From NCBI RefSeq assembly GCF_902167145.1, contig NC_050097.1, forward strand, positions 226,071,034 to 226,135,033: 64,000 nt of DNA. Reading direction: 5' to 3'. Positions 23,701 through 34,660 of the stretch are shown piece after piece (the first letter of the stretch is position 1; every line of letters starts with the position of its first letter). The DNA comes from Zea mays. Taxonomy: Eukaryota; Streptophyta; Magnoliopsida; Poales; Poaceae. A program made the translations under genes and the position numbers. The notes under the pieces are model-generated. The model saw only the letters and a list, made by a program, of their open reading frames with translations. It had not been told where the DNA came from and did not search any database.

Positions 23701-24027
23701 CACAACTTGTTGAGCTATGATCATGTGTGAGCTCACCTTTGCTGTCTCACACCCCCCACAAAAGAAGAGCAGGTTGTTCAAGAGGAGCCACACAACGAGG
23801 AGTTTGATCTGATCTAGGTGGCGTCTCCCAGTTGACTTTATGGCACCAAGGATGATCCTTAGTTCGTTTTATATTTGTCTTTTATTTTTGTAAGACTTCC
23901 GCTATGTAATAAGTACTCTGATGTTATTGTGACATTTATCTCTATACACTCTATTATTATATGTGTTGTCTTCTTTGGCGCATCTATGAGATGCACCCAG
24001 CTTTGTCCCTTAAAACCGGGTGTGACA
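20752..24027 (+). repeat. 3' LTR of the chromovirus (about 3.28 kb)
   Basis: The LTR starts TGTAATACCCAATTTG and ends ...GGGTGTGACA. Its last 1.7 kb matches the truncated 5' LTR at 1-1700. It has an AT-rich first part, a GC-rich block at about 21190-22280, then AT-rich sequence. Two short acidic exon-like reading segments (22741-22810; 23764-23817) are conserved in both LTRs. The bases after the LTR are ggtta, which should be the target duplication, but its partner is outside the window. Confidence 0.92.
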
Positions 24028-24853
24028 GGTTATCAATTTGAAGACGACCATGCCGATGAGATTTATCAAGAATAAGAATTGCCAACCACTTTTACTGTCG
24101 ATCAGGGTGTTGCACTCAACTCACTAGTCAGAGACCGTGACGATATCATTGTCGATGAGGGTGTTGCATCGAAAAGAATACGACATCCAAGGAACAAAAA
24201 ACCACATTGCGGGCTTTGGATAGAAGTTGACTCCTTGATCGTGATTCCGATGAATTTTGATGTGTAATGCATAATCTACTTTTAGTTGATTTAAATTATT
24301 TGATGTATTATTTGCTTTATATTAACTATATTTAATTTTGTGGAGCTAATACTTTTAATGTTTTTCTATTGAACAAGATGAGTAGTGAGAAAACTAGGCA
24401 CACTGCGAGGGGGTTCCTTAATGCGGCTAGCAGGATAGTCCCTTGTGCATGTTCCCTTTTCCAAGGGAGTTCTTCTAGCCAGAGCAGATAGGAGGAGACA
24501 CACCCGGCCACTAGCGCGTGGTAGACCTATCGCTCTACAAAGGAGTGCCGATGTAAATGTTTATGTAATTGCTCTATTTATCATTCACTTATATATAAAT
24601 GCATCTTACATGTCTCTATTTCATGTCCATAGGAAGAGGAGGAGGTGCAGTGCCACGACGAAGAGGTTGCAGCCATAGATGCCGGGGTACAGGGCCATGA
24701 GGAGGAGGAGGTCGCGGGCATAGATGCTGGGGTGTAGTACCATGAGGAGGTTCAGGCAGATGACGAGACCATAAAGGCTCCTGCCTTTTGGCAGAGGGGC
24801 ACACGGAAGGGCCACTTTGCCCTCCCTCTGTTAGCGCCTCTTGCTTCGATAGG
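24028..24853 (+). other. Unassigned stretch with short acidic coding-like repeats
   Basis: No complete gene is visible. At 24630-24770 one frame reads Glu-rich repeats (two copies of a pattern like EEEEV...IDAGVQ) and then KAPAFWQRGTRKGHFALP. This resembles a fragment of a transposon- or host-derived acidic protein, broken by a stop (TAG near 24736). A short segment at 24055-24265 is also weakly coding. I do not recognise the family; a CACTA-type element remnant is a guess. A Sirevirus LTR interrupts the stretch at 24854. Confidence 0.4.
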
Positions 24854-25996
24854 TGAAAGGGAATTAGGCTTACACCTTTTTCCTAATTAATTTTGGTGGT
24901 TGAATTGCCCAACACAAATAATTGGACTAACTAGTTTGCTCTAGTCTATAAGTTTTACAGGTGCCCAAGGTTCACAACAAGCCAATAAAAAGACCAAAGA
25001 TGGGTTCAAATAAAGAGAGCCAAAGACATCCCAAAGGTACCCTGGTCTGGCGCACCGGACAGTGTCCGGTGCACCAGGGAACTCGACGCTGAACTCCTCA
25101 CCTTCAGGAAAATGGGAGGACGGTCCGCTATAATTCACCGGATTGTCCGGTGAGCCAGCGGAGCAACAGATACTTCGCACACAACGGTCGACTGCAACGC
25201 ATTTAATGCGCGCCTGCGCGCGCAGAGGACAGAGCACGTGCAGAAGGCACACCGGACAATCTACAGGACCTGTCCGGTGCACCACCGGACAGCCCAGAGG
25301 CCCCACCAGTCAGAGCTCCAACGGTCAGAACCCAACGACCGGCTGACGTGGCTGGCGCACCGGACTGTCCGGTGCGCCATGCGACAGACAGCCTCCCAAC
25401 GGCCACTTTTGGTGGTTGGGGCTATAAATACCCCAACCACCCCACCATTCATTGCATCCAAGTTTTTCCACCTTACAACACATTACAAGAGCTATAGCAT
25501 TCAATTCTAGACACAACCAAAGACATCAAATCCTCTCCCAAGTCCGGAATCACTCCAAATCAAATAGTGACTAGAGAGAGCGACATTTGTGTTCATTTGA
25601 GCTCTTGCGCTTGGATTACTTCTTTCTTTCTCATTCTTCTTTGTGATCAACTCAATTGTAACCAAGGCAAGAGACACCAATTGTGTGGTGGTCCTTGCAG
25701 GGACTTTGTGTCCCGTTTGATTGAGAAGAGAAGCTCACTCGGTCTAAGTGACCGTTTGAGAGAGGGAAAGGGTTGAAAGAGACCCGGTCTTTGTGACCAC
25801 CTCAACGAGGAGTAGGTTTGCAAGAACTGAACCTTGGTAAAACAAATCATCGTGTCTCACTCTTTATTTGCTCACGATTTGTTTTTCGCCCTCTCTCTCG
25901 GACTAGTTCTTATTTCTAACGCTAACCCGGCTTGTAGTTGTGCTTAAGTTTATAAATTTCAGATTCACCCTATTCACCCCCTCTAGGTGACTTTCA
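24854..25996 (+). mobile_element. Solo LTR of a Sirevirus-like copia element
   Basis: The 1143-bp unit starts TGAAAGGGAATTAGGC and ends CCCCCTCTAGGTGACTTTCA, flanked by atagg at 24849-24853 and 25997-26001. It has no coding capacity and no internal region, hence solo. It contains many (G)CACCGGACTGTCCGGTGC-type palindromes (25040-25380) and a TATA box in CTATAAATACC near 25422. These features are typical of maize Ji/Opie-class Sirevirus LTRs, an assignment made from memory of the family. Confidence 0.88.
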
Positions 25997-26001
25997 ATAG
26001 G

Positions 26002-26607
26002 CTAAGGCCAGGAACATTGAACCCCTTCGGTATGCGAAGTTATAACAACCAAAATTATTGTGGAGGCCTCTTGTTGCCTTCGTCTGGAAATACAGTTCGT
26101 GAATATGGATGAATGCTTCCTAGAAAGCTTTAGTGTCAAATTCTATTCCTTTGCTTCGAACAACCCAGATAAAAATTCCTAAACGCACTATAGCGTTTGG
26201 GGTAAGCTAATGAAGATAGATGTTAAACCTTTTGAGCACTACAACTACCGTCTTATGCAAAGGAAACCTAAACCAGCCTTCAAGAAGCACCGAAACACGA
26301 CAACTTCATCCTACCTCGGACTCAGTATTAACTCATCACTCCCTAACCGCACCTAGTCAATATTGTCAATATAGCTGAAGCGGTTAAGTACCTCGATGTG
26401 CCCTTTTTTGATTTTGGATTCCCTAAAGTCCACATGGCTGGGCTCTGTAGGACGGATAATCATGTTGTCCTCTTAAAAATCCATTGCCACGATGTCTTCA
26501 AATTGGTTCAGTAAGCCAACTTTGGCCTGGGTAGCAGTAGCTCCCATTGCTGGAACAATTTTTTCAGCCTGTGCCTCTGGCATGTCGTTCGATGGTGTCA
26601 GCGACAT
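26002..26607 (-). pseudogene. Antisense ORF of the Tat-type element (Transposase_28-like), decayed
   Basis: Reading the minus strand from ATG 26607 (MSLTPSNDMPEAQAEK...) gives about 44 residues before a stop near 26476. Beyond it, in shifting frames, recognisable family patterns continue, such as FLKAGLGF... and ...SRKHSSIF. It corresponds to the N-terminal half of the antisense proteins at 11700-13463 and 35106-38448. The C-terminal half is not seen. A TATAAAAGGGG lies about 170 bases upstream on the same strand. Confidence 0.5.
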
Positions 26608-26772
26608 TCGAGCAGCACTCTAAGTGAAAAAAAGCAAGTGATCTCTGAAACTGTCTAAGGATGGTTCAGGAGCAAACAGATAGTGTTCGAAACTAAGCTT
26701 CGAAGGCAGAGCGAGCACTAGAAGCACTGAGCACAAGCAACAAAAGTCGTACCCTATAACATTGGGTATCGT

Positions 26773-26785
26773 CCCCTTTTATATG
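26773..26785 (-). promoter_or_regulatory. TATA box before the antisense ORF of the Tat-type element
   Basis: The minus strand reads ATATAAAAGGGG at this place, about 170 bases upstream of the antisense ATG (26607). The sequence and spacing parallel the motif at 13621-13630. Confidence 0.5.
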
Positions 26786-26913
26786 CGCGATCATCTCACT
26801 TTAATTGTCACACCCCATGACTAATGGGTCCCACTGCGTGTCGGCCGATTTCATAATGAGCTTTGGGAAGTTGTTTTTCAGACCTTCGGCACAAGGCTTC
26901 CCAATTATATATT

Positions 26914-28705
26914 TGTCGGGGACCATAATTAGGGGTACCCTCAAGACTCCTAATTCTCAGCTGGTAACCCCCATCAGCACAAAGCTGCAAAGGCCTGATG
27001 GGTGCGATTAATTAAGTCAGGGATCGGTCCATTCGAGGGACTCGATCACGCCTCGCCCGAGCCTAGCCTCGGGCAAGGGCAGCCGACCCCGGAGGATCTC
27101 CGTCTCGCCCGAGGCCCCCCTCCAGCGACGAACATACTTCCGGCTCGCCCGAGGCCCTGTCTTCGCCAAGAAGCAACCCTGACCAAATCGCCGCGCCAAT
27201 CGACCAAATCGCAGGACCATTTAATGCAAACGTGGCCTGACACCTTTATCCTGACGCGCGCCCTTCAGTCGACAGAGTCGAAGTGACCGCAGTCACTTCG
27301 CCGCTCCACTGACCGGCCTGACAGAAGGACAGCGCCGCCTGCGCCGCTCCGACTGCTGTGCCACTCGACAGAGTGAGGCTGACAGACAGTCAGGCCCGGC
27401 CTTAGGCACCATAGGAAACTCCGCTTCGCCCGACCCAGGGCTCGGACTCGGGCTAAGCCCTGGAAGACGGCGAACTCCGCTCCGCCCGACCCAGGGCTCG
27501 GACTCGGGCTAAGCCCCGGAAGACGGCAAACTCCGCTCCGCCCGACCCAGGGCTCGGACTCGGGCTAAGCCCCAGAAGACGGCGAACTCCGCTCCGCCCG
27601 ACCCAGGGCTCGGACTCGGGCTAAGCCCCGGAAGACGGCGAACTCCGCTCCACCCGACCCAGGGCTCGGACTCAGGCTAAGCCCCGGAAGATGGCGAACT
27701 CCGCTCCGCCCGACCCAGGGCTCGGACTCGGGCTCAGCCCTGAAGACGGCGAACTCCGCTCCGCCCGACCCAAGGCTTGGACTCGGGCTCAGCCCCTGAA
27801 GACGACGAACTCCGCTCCGCCCGACCCAGGGCTCGGACTCGGGCTCAGCCCCTGAAGACGATGAACTCCGCTGCGCCCGACCCCAGGGCTCCGACTCAGC
27901 CCTGGCCTCAGCCGACGGTCTTCGCCTCGCCCGACCCAGGGGCTCGGACTCAACCTCGGCCTCGGAAGACAGACTCGACCTCGACCTCGGAGGAGCCTCC
28001 ACATTGCCCAACCTAGGGCGTGGACCGACCACATCAACGGGAGGCGCCATCATTACCCTACCCCAAGCTGACTCAAGCTACGGGGAACAAGACCGGCGTC
28101 CCATCTGGCTCGCTCCGCCAGATAAGCAATGATGGCACCCCGCACGCTCTATGACGACGGTGGCTCTCAGCCCCCTTACGGAAGCAAGAGGACGTCAGCA
28201 AGGACTCGACAGCTCCGACAGTTGTTCTTCCGCCAGGCTCCAGCGCCCCTCCGACGGCCACGACACCACACGAACCATGTGCCAAAACCTCTCCGGCTGC
28301 CACGATGGCATGTACTTAGGGCGCTAGCTCTCCTCCGCTAGACACGTTAGCACTCTGCTACACCCCCATTGTACACCTGGATCCTCTCCTTACGCCTATA
28401 AAAGGAAGGACCAGGGCCCTCTTACAGAGGGTTGGCCGCGCGGGGAAGAGGACGGGACAGGCGCTCGCATGAGGCCGCTCGCTCCCTCTCCCGCGTGGAC
28501 ACTTGTAACCCCCTACTGCAAGTGCACCCGACCTAGGCGCGGGACAAAAACACGAAGGCTGCGGGATTTCCACCTCCCTCTCTCGCCTCCGGCTGCCCTT
28601 TCTTCCCCCCTTCGCGCTCCATCTTGCGCCGACCCATCTGGGCTGGGGCACGCGGCGACATTTCACTCGTCGGCTCAGGGACCCCCCGGTCTCGAAACGT
28701 CGACA
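26914..28705 (+). repeat. 5' LTR of the Huck-like element
   Basis: The LTR is 1792 bp, GC-rich, with a TATA box (CTATAAAAGGAAGG) near 28397-28410 and an array of 56-bp repeats at 27416-27868. It is followed at 28706 by gttggcgcgccaggtagggg, which occupies the primer-binding-site position. Confidence 0.94.
27416..27868 (+). repeat. 56-bp tandem array in the Huck 5' LTR (8 units)
   Basis: Eight units of about 56 bp start aactccgctccgcccgaccc and differ by a few bases each; a ninth, diverged unit follows. Later units change the shared gggctaagccc to gggctcagccc, so the array has two sub-types in order. The 3' LTR has the same number and order. Confidence 0.9.
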
Positions 28706-28765
28706 GTTGGCGCGCCAGGTAGGGGCCTGCTGCGTGTTGACGAACAGCTTCCCATCAAGCTCCAG

Positions 28766-30890
28766 ATGGGCAGTCTCCAGCAACCTCTCCAGCCCGGGAC
28801 GGTGCTTCGTTTCGGGAGTCTTGAGTTCCTGTCCCTCGATGGCAGCTACGACATGATACTCCTTCCCCCGCCGTGCGACAGCGACAATGGCGGCCGACAG
28901 CCCGCCCGCCGGCGGCGGAATCGACGACGTCTTCCCCGCGTGGTGGAAGAACAACATTCGAGCTCACCCCGCCCTCTCCCCCGCCGACGGAGGAGGAGGC
29001 GGGGCAACCAAGGCCAAGCAGGAGGCGGCCCCTCGTCGGCTGTCGAGCAAGTCGACGGCGCCGGCGCCCCAACGGGGGGCGCGTCGGGCATCGACCTCGC
29101 ATTTGAGACGAAGACGAGCGCCGTCTCCCCGCAACACGCCAATTCCGAGCAAACGGACGACGCCAGCACGCTCGTGAAAGGCTTGCTAGGCGTCACCCTC
29201 GTACCTGAGACGACGGTGCAGTCAGTCCCTGACGTGACATCATCACCGCCCGTCGACCAAGAGGTATCGACCGATTCCCATCTCACGCCCCTTGGATTCA
29301 GCCTCGACCCGCCAAGCGGCTTCGCTTTGGCGGACGCTCTCGTAGAGGCGAGTCCAAACCCTCTGAGGTATCGTATGCGGTCACCCTAGGACCGGCTGAT
29401 GGACGTCTCGACCTACGGGCCGTCGGGGTCCGAGGAAGATGATGAGCCCGACTTCTTGTTGGGATTTCTCCGGACTTGGTAACCCCAGTGCCATGCGGGA
29501 CTTCATGACCGCATGCGACTACTGCCTTTCCGACTGTTCCGACGGTAGCCGCAGCCTCGGCGACGAGGACTGCGGCCCAAGTCGTGAATGTTTCCACGTC
29601 GATCTAGGGGGTCCCTCCGAAGGCAACCATCTCTGTATGCCGGAGAACGGTGAACTCCCTAGGCCTGTGCCTCACGCTGACATCCTACGGGAGCTAGCTG
29701 TGGTCCCCGTTCAGGCGGGGGGTCATGACCCACAGCTTGAGCAAATCCGCGGGGTGCAGGCCAGGCTCGACGAGGGAGCAGGAGCACTTGAGCCGATCCG
29801 CCGGGACGTCGGGCAGGAATGGGCGGGCCAGCCTCCGGCCGGAGAAATGCGTCATCTACCCCAGGGTATCCAGCACCGCATCACCGACGATGTCAGGGTA
29901 AGGCCGCCACCCGCTTCCAGTGGGGTCGGCCAGAACCTGGCTGCAGCGGCAATGCTTCTCCGCGCGATGCCGGAGCCATCAACCACCGAGGGGCGGTGAA
30001 TCCAGGGAGAGCTCAAGAATCTCCTGGAGGGCGCCGCGGTCCGACGGGCCAAAAGCTCCGCCTCCCGAAGGCAGGGGTACCCCTCGGAACATCACGCCGC
30101 GACTTCCCGATTCATGCGGGAAGCCTCGGTCCACACCGGGCGCACGCGCAACACAGCGCCTGCGGCCCCGGGTCGCCTCGGCAACGAGCACCATCACCGC
30201 GACCGTCGGGCCCACCTCGACGAGAGGGTGCGCCGAGGCTACCACCCCAGGCGTGGAGGACGCTACGACAGCGGGGAGGATCAGAGTCCCTCGCCCGAAC
30301 CACCCGGTCCGCAGGCTTTCAGCCGCGCCATACGACGAGCGCCGTTCCCGACCCGGTTCCGACCCCTGACTACTATCACAAAGTACTCGAGGGAGACGAG
30401 ACCGAAATTGTGGCTCGCGGACTACCGGCTGGCCTGCCAACTGGGTGGAACGGACGATGACAACCTCATCATCCGCAACCTCCCCCTGTTCCTCTCCGAC
30501 ACCGCTCGCGCCTGGTTGGAGCACCTGCCTCCGGGGCAGATCTCCAACTGGGAAAACCTGGTCCAAGCCTTCGCCGGCAATTTCTAGGGCACGTACGTAC
30601 GCCCTGGAAACTCCTGGGACCTTCGAAGCTGCTGGCAGCAGCCGGGAGAGTCTCTCCGGGACTACATCTGGTGATTCTCGAAGCAGCGCACCGAGCTGCC
30701 CAACATCACCGATTCGGATGTCATCGGCGCGTTCCTCGCCGGCACCACCTGCCGCGACCTGGTGAGCAAGCTGGGTCGCAAGACCCCCACCAGGGCGAGC
30801 GAGCTGATGGACATCGCCACCAAGTTCGCCTCTGGCCAGGAGGCGGTTGAGGCTATCTTCCGGAAGGACAAGCAGCCCTAGGGCCACCCA
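28766..30890 (+). pseudogene. gag of the Huck-like element, broken
   Basis: A likely start is ATG 28766 (MGSLQQPLQPG...), 60 bases after the LTR. An N-terminal low-complexity part runs to a TAG at 29387. After a frame change near 29430 one frame carries the rest, with stops at 29997, 30585, 30672 and 30879. The capsid-like Retrotrans_gag region is at about 30325-30840, with LADYRLACQLGGTDDDNLI, ARAWLEHLPPGQISNW and, past two stops, RTELPNITDSDVIGAFLAGT. These are standard motifs of grass gypsy gag. Each of these stops can be derived from CAG or CGA by one C-to-T change. Confidence 0.82.
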
Positions 30891-30950
30891 CCGGAAGATG
30901 CCCCCGAGGCGTCAACTCAGCGCGGCGCCAAGAAGAAGGGCAAGAAGAAG

Positions 30951-32015
30951 TTGCAAGCGAAACACGACACCGCCGACGCGGACCTTGTCGCCGCCACCGA
31001 GTACAAGAACCCTCAGAAACCCCCCGGAGGTGCCAACCTTTTCGACAAGATGCTCAAGGAGCCGTGCCCCTATCATCAGGGGCCCGTCAAGCACACCCTT
31101 GAGGAGTGCGCCATGCTTCGGCGCCACTTCCACAGGGTCGGGCCACCCGTGGAGGGTGGCAGGGCTCGCGATGACGACAAGAAGGAAGATCACCAGGCAG
31201 GAGAGTTCCCCGAGGTCCGTGACTGCTTCATGATCTATGGTGGGCAAGCGGCGAATGCCTCGGCTCGGCACCGCAAGCAAGAGCGTCGGGAGGTCTGTTC
31301 GGTGAAGGTGGCGGCGCCAGTCTACCTAGACTGGTCCGACAAGCCCATCACCTTCGACCAAGCTGACCACCCCGACCACGTGCCGAGCCCGGGGAAATAC
31401 CCGCTCGTCGTCGACCCCGTCATCGGCGACGTCAGGCTCACCAAGGTCCTCATGGACGAAGGCAGCATCCTCAACATCATCTACGCCGAGACCCTCGGGC
31501 TCCTGCGTGTTGATCTGTCCTCGGTCCGGGCAGGCGCTACGCCTTTCCACGGGATCATCCCCGGGAAGCGCGTCCAGCCCCTCAGACAACTCGACCTTCC
31601 CGTCTGCTTCGGAACGCCCTCCAACTTCCAAAGGGAGACCCTCACGTTCGAGGTGGTCGGGTTCCGAGGAACCTACCACGCGGTACTGGGGAGGCCATGC
31701 TACGCGAAGTTCATGGCCGTCCCCAACTACACCTACCTCAAGCTCAAGATGTCGGGCCCCAACGGGGTCATCACCGTCGGCCCCACGTACAAACACGCGT
31801 TCGAATGCGACGTGGAGTGCGTGGAGTACGCCGAGGCCCTCGCCGAATCCGAGGCCCTCATCGCCGACCTGGAGAACCTCTCTAAGGAGGTTCCAGACGT
31901 GAAGCATCACGCCGGCAACTTCGAGCCAGCGGAGACGGTTAAGTCCGTCCCCCTCGACCCCAGCAGCGACGCCTCCAAGCAGATCCGGATCGGCTCCGAG
32001 CTCGATCCCAAATAG
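30951..32015 (+). pseudogene. Huck-like gag C-terminus and aspartic protease
   Basis: A 354-residue open stretch in the gag-pol frame. It begins with a Lys-rich segment, then CPYHQGPVKHTLEECAMLRRH (a Cys/His motif typical of this lineage in place of a classical zinc knuckle). An aspartic protease-like region follows, with the motif LMDEGSILNIIY near 31450-31485 and later FHGIIPGKRVQPLRQ and YHAVLGRP. The catalytic D-S/T-G is replaced by D-E-G-S, which related plant elements share. It ends in TAG at 32013, after which the same frame continues into RT. Confidence 0.82.
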
Positions 32016-33440
32016 GAAGCAGTGCTCATCGACTTCCTCCGCACGAACGCCGACGTCTTCGCGTGGAGTCCCTCGGACATGCCCAGCATACCGAGGGATG
32101 TCGCCGAGCACTCGCTGGATATCTGAACCGGAGCCCGACCCGTCAAGCAGCCTCTGCGCCGATTCGACGAAGAAAAGCGCAGAGCCATAGGCGAGGAGAT
32201 ACACAAGCTAATGGCGGCAGGGTTCATCAAAGAGGTATTCCATCCCGAATGGCTTGCCAACCCTGTGCTTGTGAGAAAGAAAGGAGGGAAATGGCGGATG
32301 TGTGTAGACTACACTGGTCTAAACAAAGCATGTCCGAAGGTTCCCTACCCTCTGCCTCGCATCGATCAAATCGTGGATTCCACTGCTGGGTGCGAAACCC
32401 TGTCTTTCCTCGATGCCTACTCAGGGTATCACCAAATCAGGATGAAGGAGTCCGACCAACTCGCGACTTCTTTCATCACGCCCTTCGGCATGTACTGCTA
32501 TGTCACCATGCCGTTCGGCTTGAGGAATGCGGGTGCGACGTACCAGCGGTGCATGAACCATGTGTTCGGCCAACACATTGGCCGGACGGTCGAGGCCTAT
32601 GTCGATGACATCGTAGTCAAGACGAGGAAAGCCTCCGACCTCCTTTCCGACCTTGAAGTGACATTCCGATGTCTCAAGGCGAAAGGCGTGAAACTCAATC
32701 CCAAAAAGTGTGTCTTCGGGGTGCCCCGAGGCATGCTCTTGGGGTTCATCGTCTCCGAGCGGGGCATCGAAGCCAACCTGGAGAAGATCGCAGCCATCAC
32801 CAGCATGGGGCCCATCAAGGACTTGAAAGGCGTACAGAGGGTCATGGGATGTCTTGCGGCTCTGAGCCGCTTCATCTCACGCCTTGGCGAAAGAGGCCTG
32901 CCTCTGTACCGCCTCTTAAGGAAGGCCGAGTGCTTCACTTGGACCCCTGAGGCCGAGGAAGCCCTCGGGAACCTGAAGGCGCTCCTCACGAACGCGCCCA
33001 TCTTGGTGCCCCCGCTGCCGGAGAAGCCCTCTTGATCTACGTTGTCGCGACCACTCAGGTGGTTAGCGCCGCAATTGTGGTTGAGAGATGAGAAGAGGGG
33101 CATACATTGCCCATCCAGAGGCCAGTCTACTTCGTCAGCGAGGTACTGTCCGAGACCAAAATTCGCTACCCACAAGTTCAGAAGCTGCTGTACACGGTGA
33201 TCCTGACGCGGCGGAAGTTGCGACACTACTTCGAGTCTCATCCGGTAACTGTGGTGTCATCCTTCCCTTTGGGGGAGATCATCCAGTGCCGAGAGGCCTC
33301 GGGTAGAATCGCAAAGTGGGCGGTGGAAATCATGGGTGAAACAATCTCGTTCGCCCCTCGGAAGGCCATCAAGTCCCAAGTCTTGGTGGACTTCGTGGCT
33401 GAATGGGTCGACACCCAGCTCCCAACAGTTCCGATCTAGC
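32016..33440 (+). pseudogene. Huck-like reverse transcriptase and RNase H
   Basis: The RT fingers start near 32016 (VLIDFLRTNADVFAWSPSDM), with one TGA at 32124. The main block 32211-33035 has WRMCVDYTGLNKACPK, FLDAYSGYHQI, MPFGLRNAGATYQRCMN and AYVDDIVVK, the YVDD active site near 32600. RNase H connection motifs follow (GCLAALSRFISRLGERGLP). A one-base loss near 33030 and another change near 33088 shift the frame. The RNase H then continues (RPVYFVSEVLSETKIRYPQVQ, LRHYFESHPV) to a TAG at 33437. RT copies element RNA into DNA; this copy cannot make a full enzyme. Confidence 0.87.
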
Positions 33441-33454
33441 CGGAACTCTGGACC

Positions 33455-34660
33455 ATGTTCTTCGACGGGTCGCTGATGAAGACAGGAGCCGGCGCAGGCC
33501 TACTCTTCATCTCGCCCCTCGGGAAGCACCTACGCTACGTGTTACGCCTCCATTTCCCGGCGTCCAACAATGTGGCTGAGTACGAGGCTCTAGTCAACGG
33601 GTTGCGGATCGCCATCGAGCTAGGGGTCCGACGCCTCGACGCTCGCGGTGACTCGCAGCTTGTCATCGACCAAGTCATGAAGAACTCCCACTACCGCGAC
33701 CCGAAGATGGAGGCCTACTGCGATGAGGTTCGGTGCCTGGAAGACAAGTTCTACGGGCTCGAGCTCAACCACATCGCCCGGCGCTACAACAAGATTGCAG
33801 ACGAGCTGGCTAAAATAGCCTCAGGGCGAACAACGGTTCCCCCGGATGTCTTCTCCTGAGACCTGCATCAACCCTCCGTCAAGATCGACGACACGCCCGA
33901 GCCCGAGGCACCCTCGGCCCAGCCCGAGGTACCCTCGGCCCAGTCCGAGGCACCCTCGGCTCGGCCCGAGGCACCCTCAGCTCGGCCCGAGGCATCCTCG
34001 GTTCAGCCCGAGGTACCCTCGGTCCCCGAGGGTGAGGCACTACGCATCGAGGAGGAGCGAAGCGGGGTCACGCCTAATCAAAACTGGCAGACCCCGTACC
34101 TGCAATATCTCCACCGAGGAGAGCTACCCCTCGACCGAGCCGAAGCTCGGCGGTTGGCGCGGTGCGCCAAGTCATTCGTCTTGCTGGGAGATGGGAAGGA
34201 GCTCTACCACCGCAGCCCCTCAGGCATCCTCCAGCGATGCATCTCCATCGCCGAAGGCCAGGAGCTCCTACAAGAGATACACTCGGGGGCTTGCGGCCAT
34301 CACGCATCACCTCGAGCCCTTGTAGGAAACGCCTTCCGACAAGGTTTCTACTGGCCGACGGCGGTGGCCGACGCCACTAGAATTGTCCGCACCTGCGAAG
34401 GGTGTCAGTTCTACGCGAGGCAGACCCACCTGCCCGCTCAGGCTCTGCAGACGATACCCATCACCTGGCCTTTTGCTGTGTGGGGTCTGGACCTCGTCGG
34501 CCCCTTGCAGAAGGCACCCGGGGGCTACACACACCCCTGGAAAGGGCTGTTCGCCATCACCAAAGTTCTGAAGCCCGGAACGAACAAGCTGGCCAACAGT
34601 CAGGGCGAGGTCTACACCAACACTTGGAACATCCAACAGCTACGTCGCTTCTACCCTTAA
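33455..34660 (+). pseudogene. Huck-like second RNase H (aRNH) and truncated integrase
   Basis: The first 130 codons form a second RNase H domain (MFFDGSLMKTGAGAGLLFIS, NNVAEYEALVNGLRIAIELG, NKIADELAKIASG), the archaeal-type aRNH that marks Tat-lineage gypsy elements. A TGA at 33857 follows. A linker of six 21-bp repeats leads into integrase: the zinc-binding region (HSGACGHHAS ... CEGCQFYARQ) and the first catalytic Asp (WGLDLVGPLQKAPGG). The sequence then jumps within a few codons to the C-terminal end of pol (KLANSQGEVYTNTWNIQQLRRFYP). The second Asp and the Glu of the DDE core are missing, so roughly 1 kb was deleted near 34530-34590. Confidence 0.85.
33899..34027 (+). repeat. 21-bp coding repeats (PEAPSAQ-like heptads) between aRNH and integrase
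   Basis: Six consecutive 21-bp units such as cccgaggcaccctcggcccag encode variants of P-E-(A/V)-P-S-(A/V)-(Q/R). They lie in the linker between the second RNase H and integrase. The period is a whole number of codons, so expansion keeps the frame. Confidence 0.88.

Larger units (their letters stand above)
1..24027 (+). mobile_element. Ty3/gypsy chromovirus (Tekay/RetroSat2-like), decayed, 5' end outside window
   Basis: The element runs from a truncated 5' LTR (ending 1700) to a complete 3' LTR (20752-24027). Inside lie gag, protease, reverse transcriptase, RNase H, integrase and a chromodomain-like C-terminus, in the Ty3/gypsy order. A primer-binding site matching initiator tRNA-Met follows the 5' LTR and a purine-rich tract precedes the 3' LTR. 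Nearly 14 kb of the span (4281-18251) is foreign DNA inserted into the reverse transcriptase. All reading frames carry stop codons or frameshifts, so this copy cannot make its own proteins. The chromodomain and the very long LTRs (about 3.3 kb) point to the Tekay/RetroSat2 branch, which is an inference from domain content. Confidence 0.88.

Noticed and set aside
25040..25380. CRISPR-like array suggested by repeated CACCGGACTGTCCGGTG
   Set aside because: Spacing is irregular, the repeats are palindromes in both orientations, and the setting is a plant LTR with a perfect TSD.
28129..28341. ORFs in the Huck LTR around the 56-bp repeats (both LTRs)
   Set aside because: The period of 56 is not a multiple of three and the frames are open only because of GC-rich low-complexity sequence.
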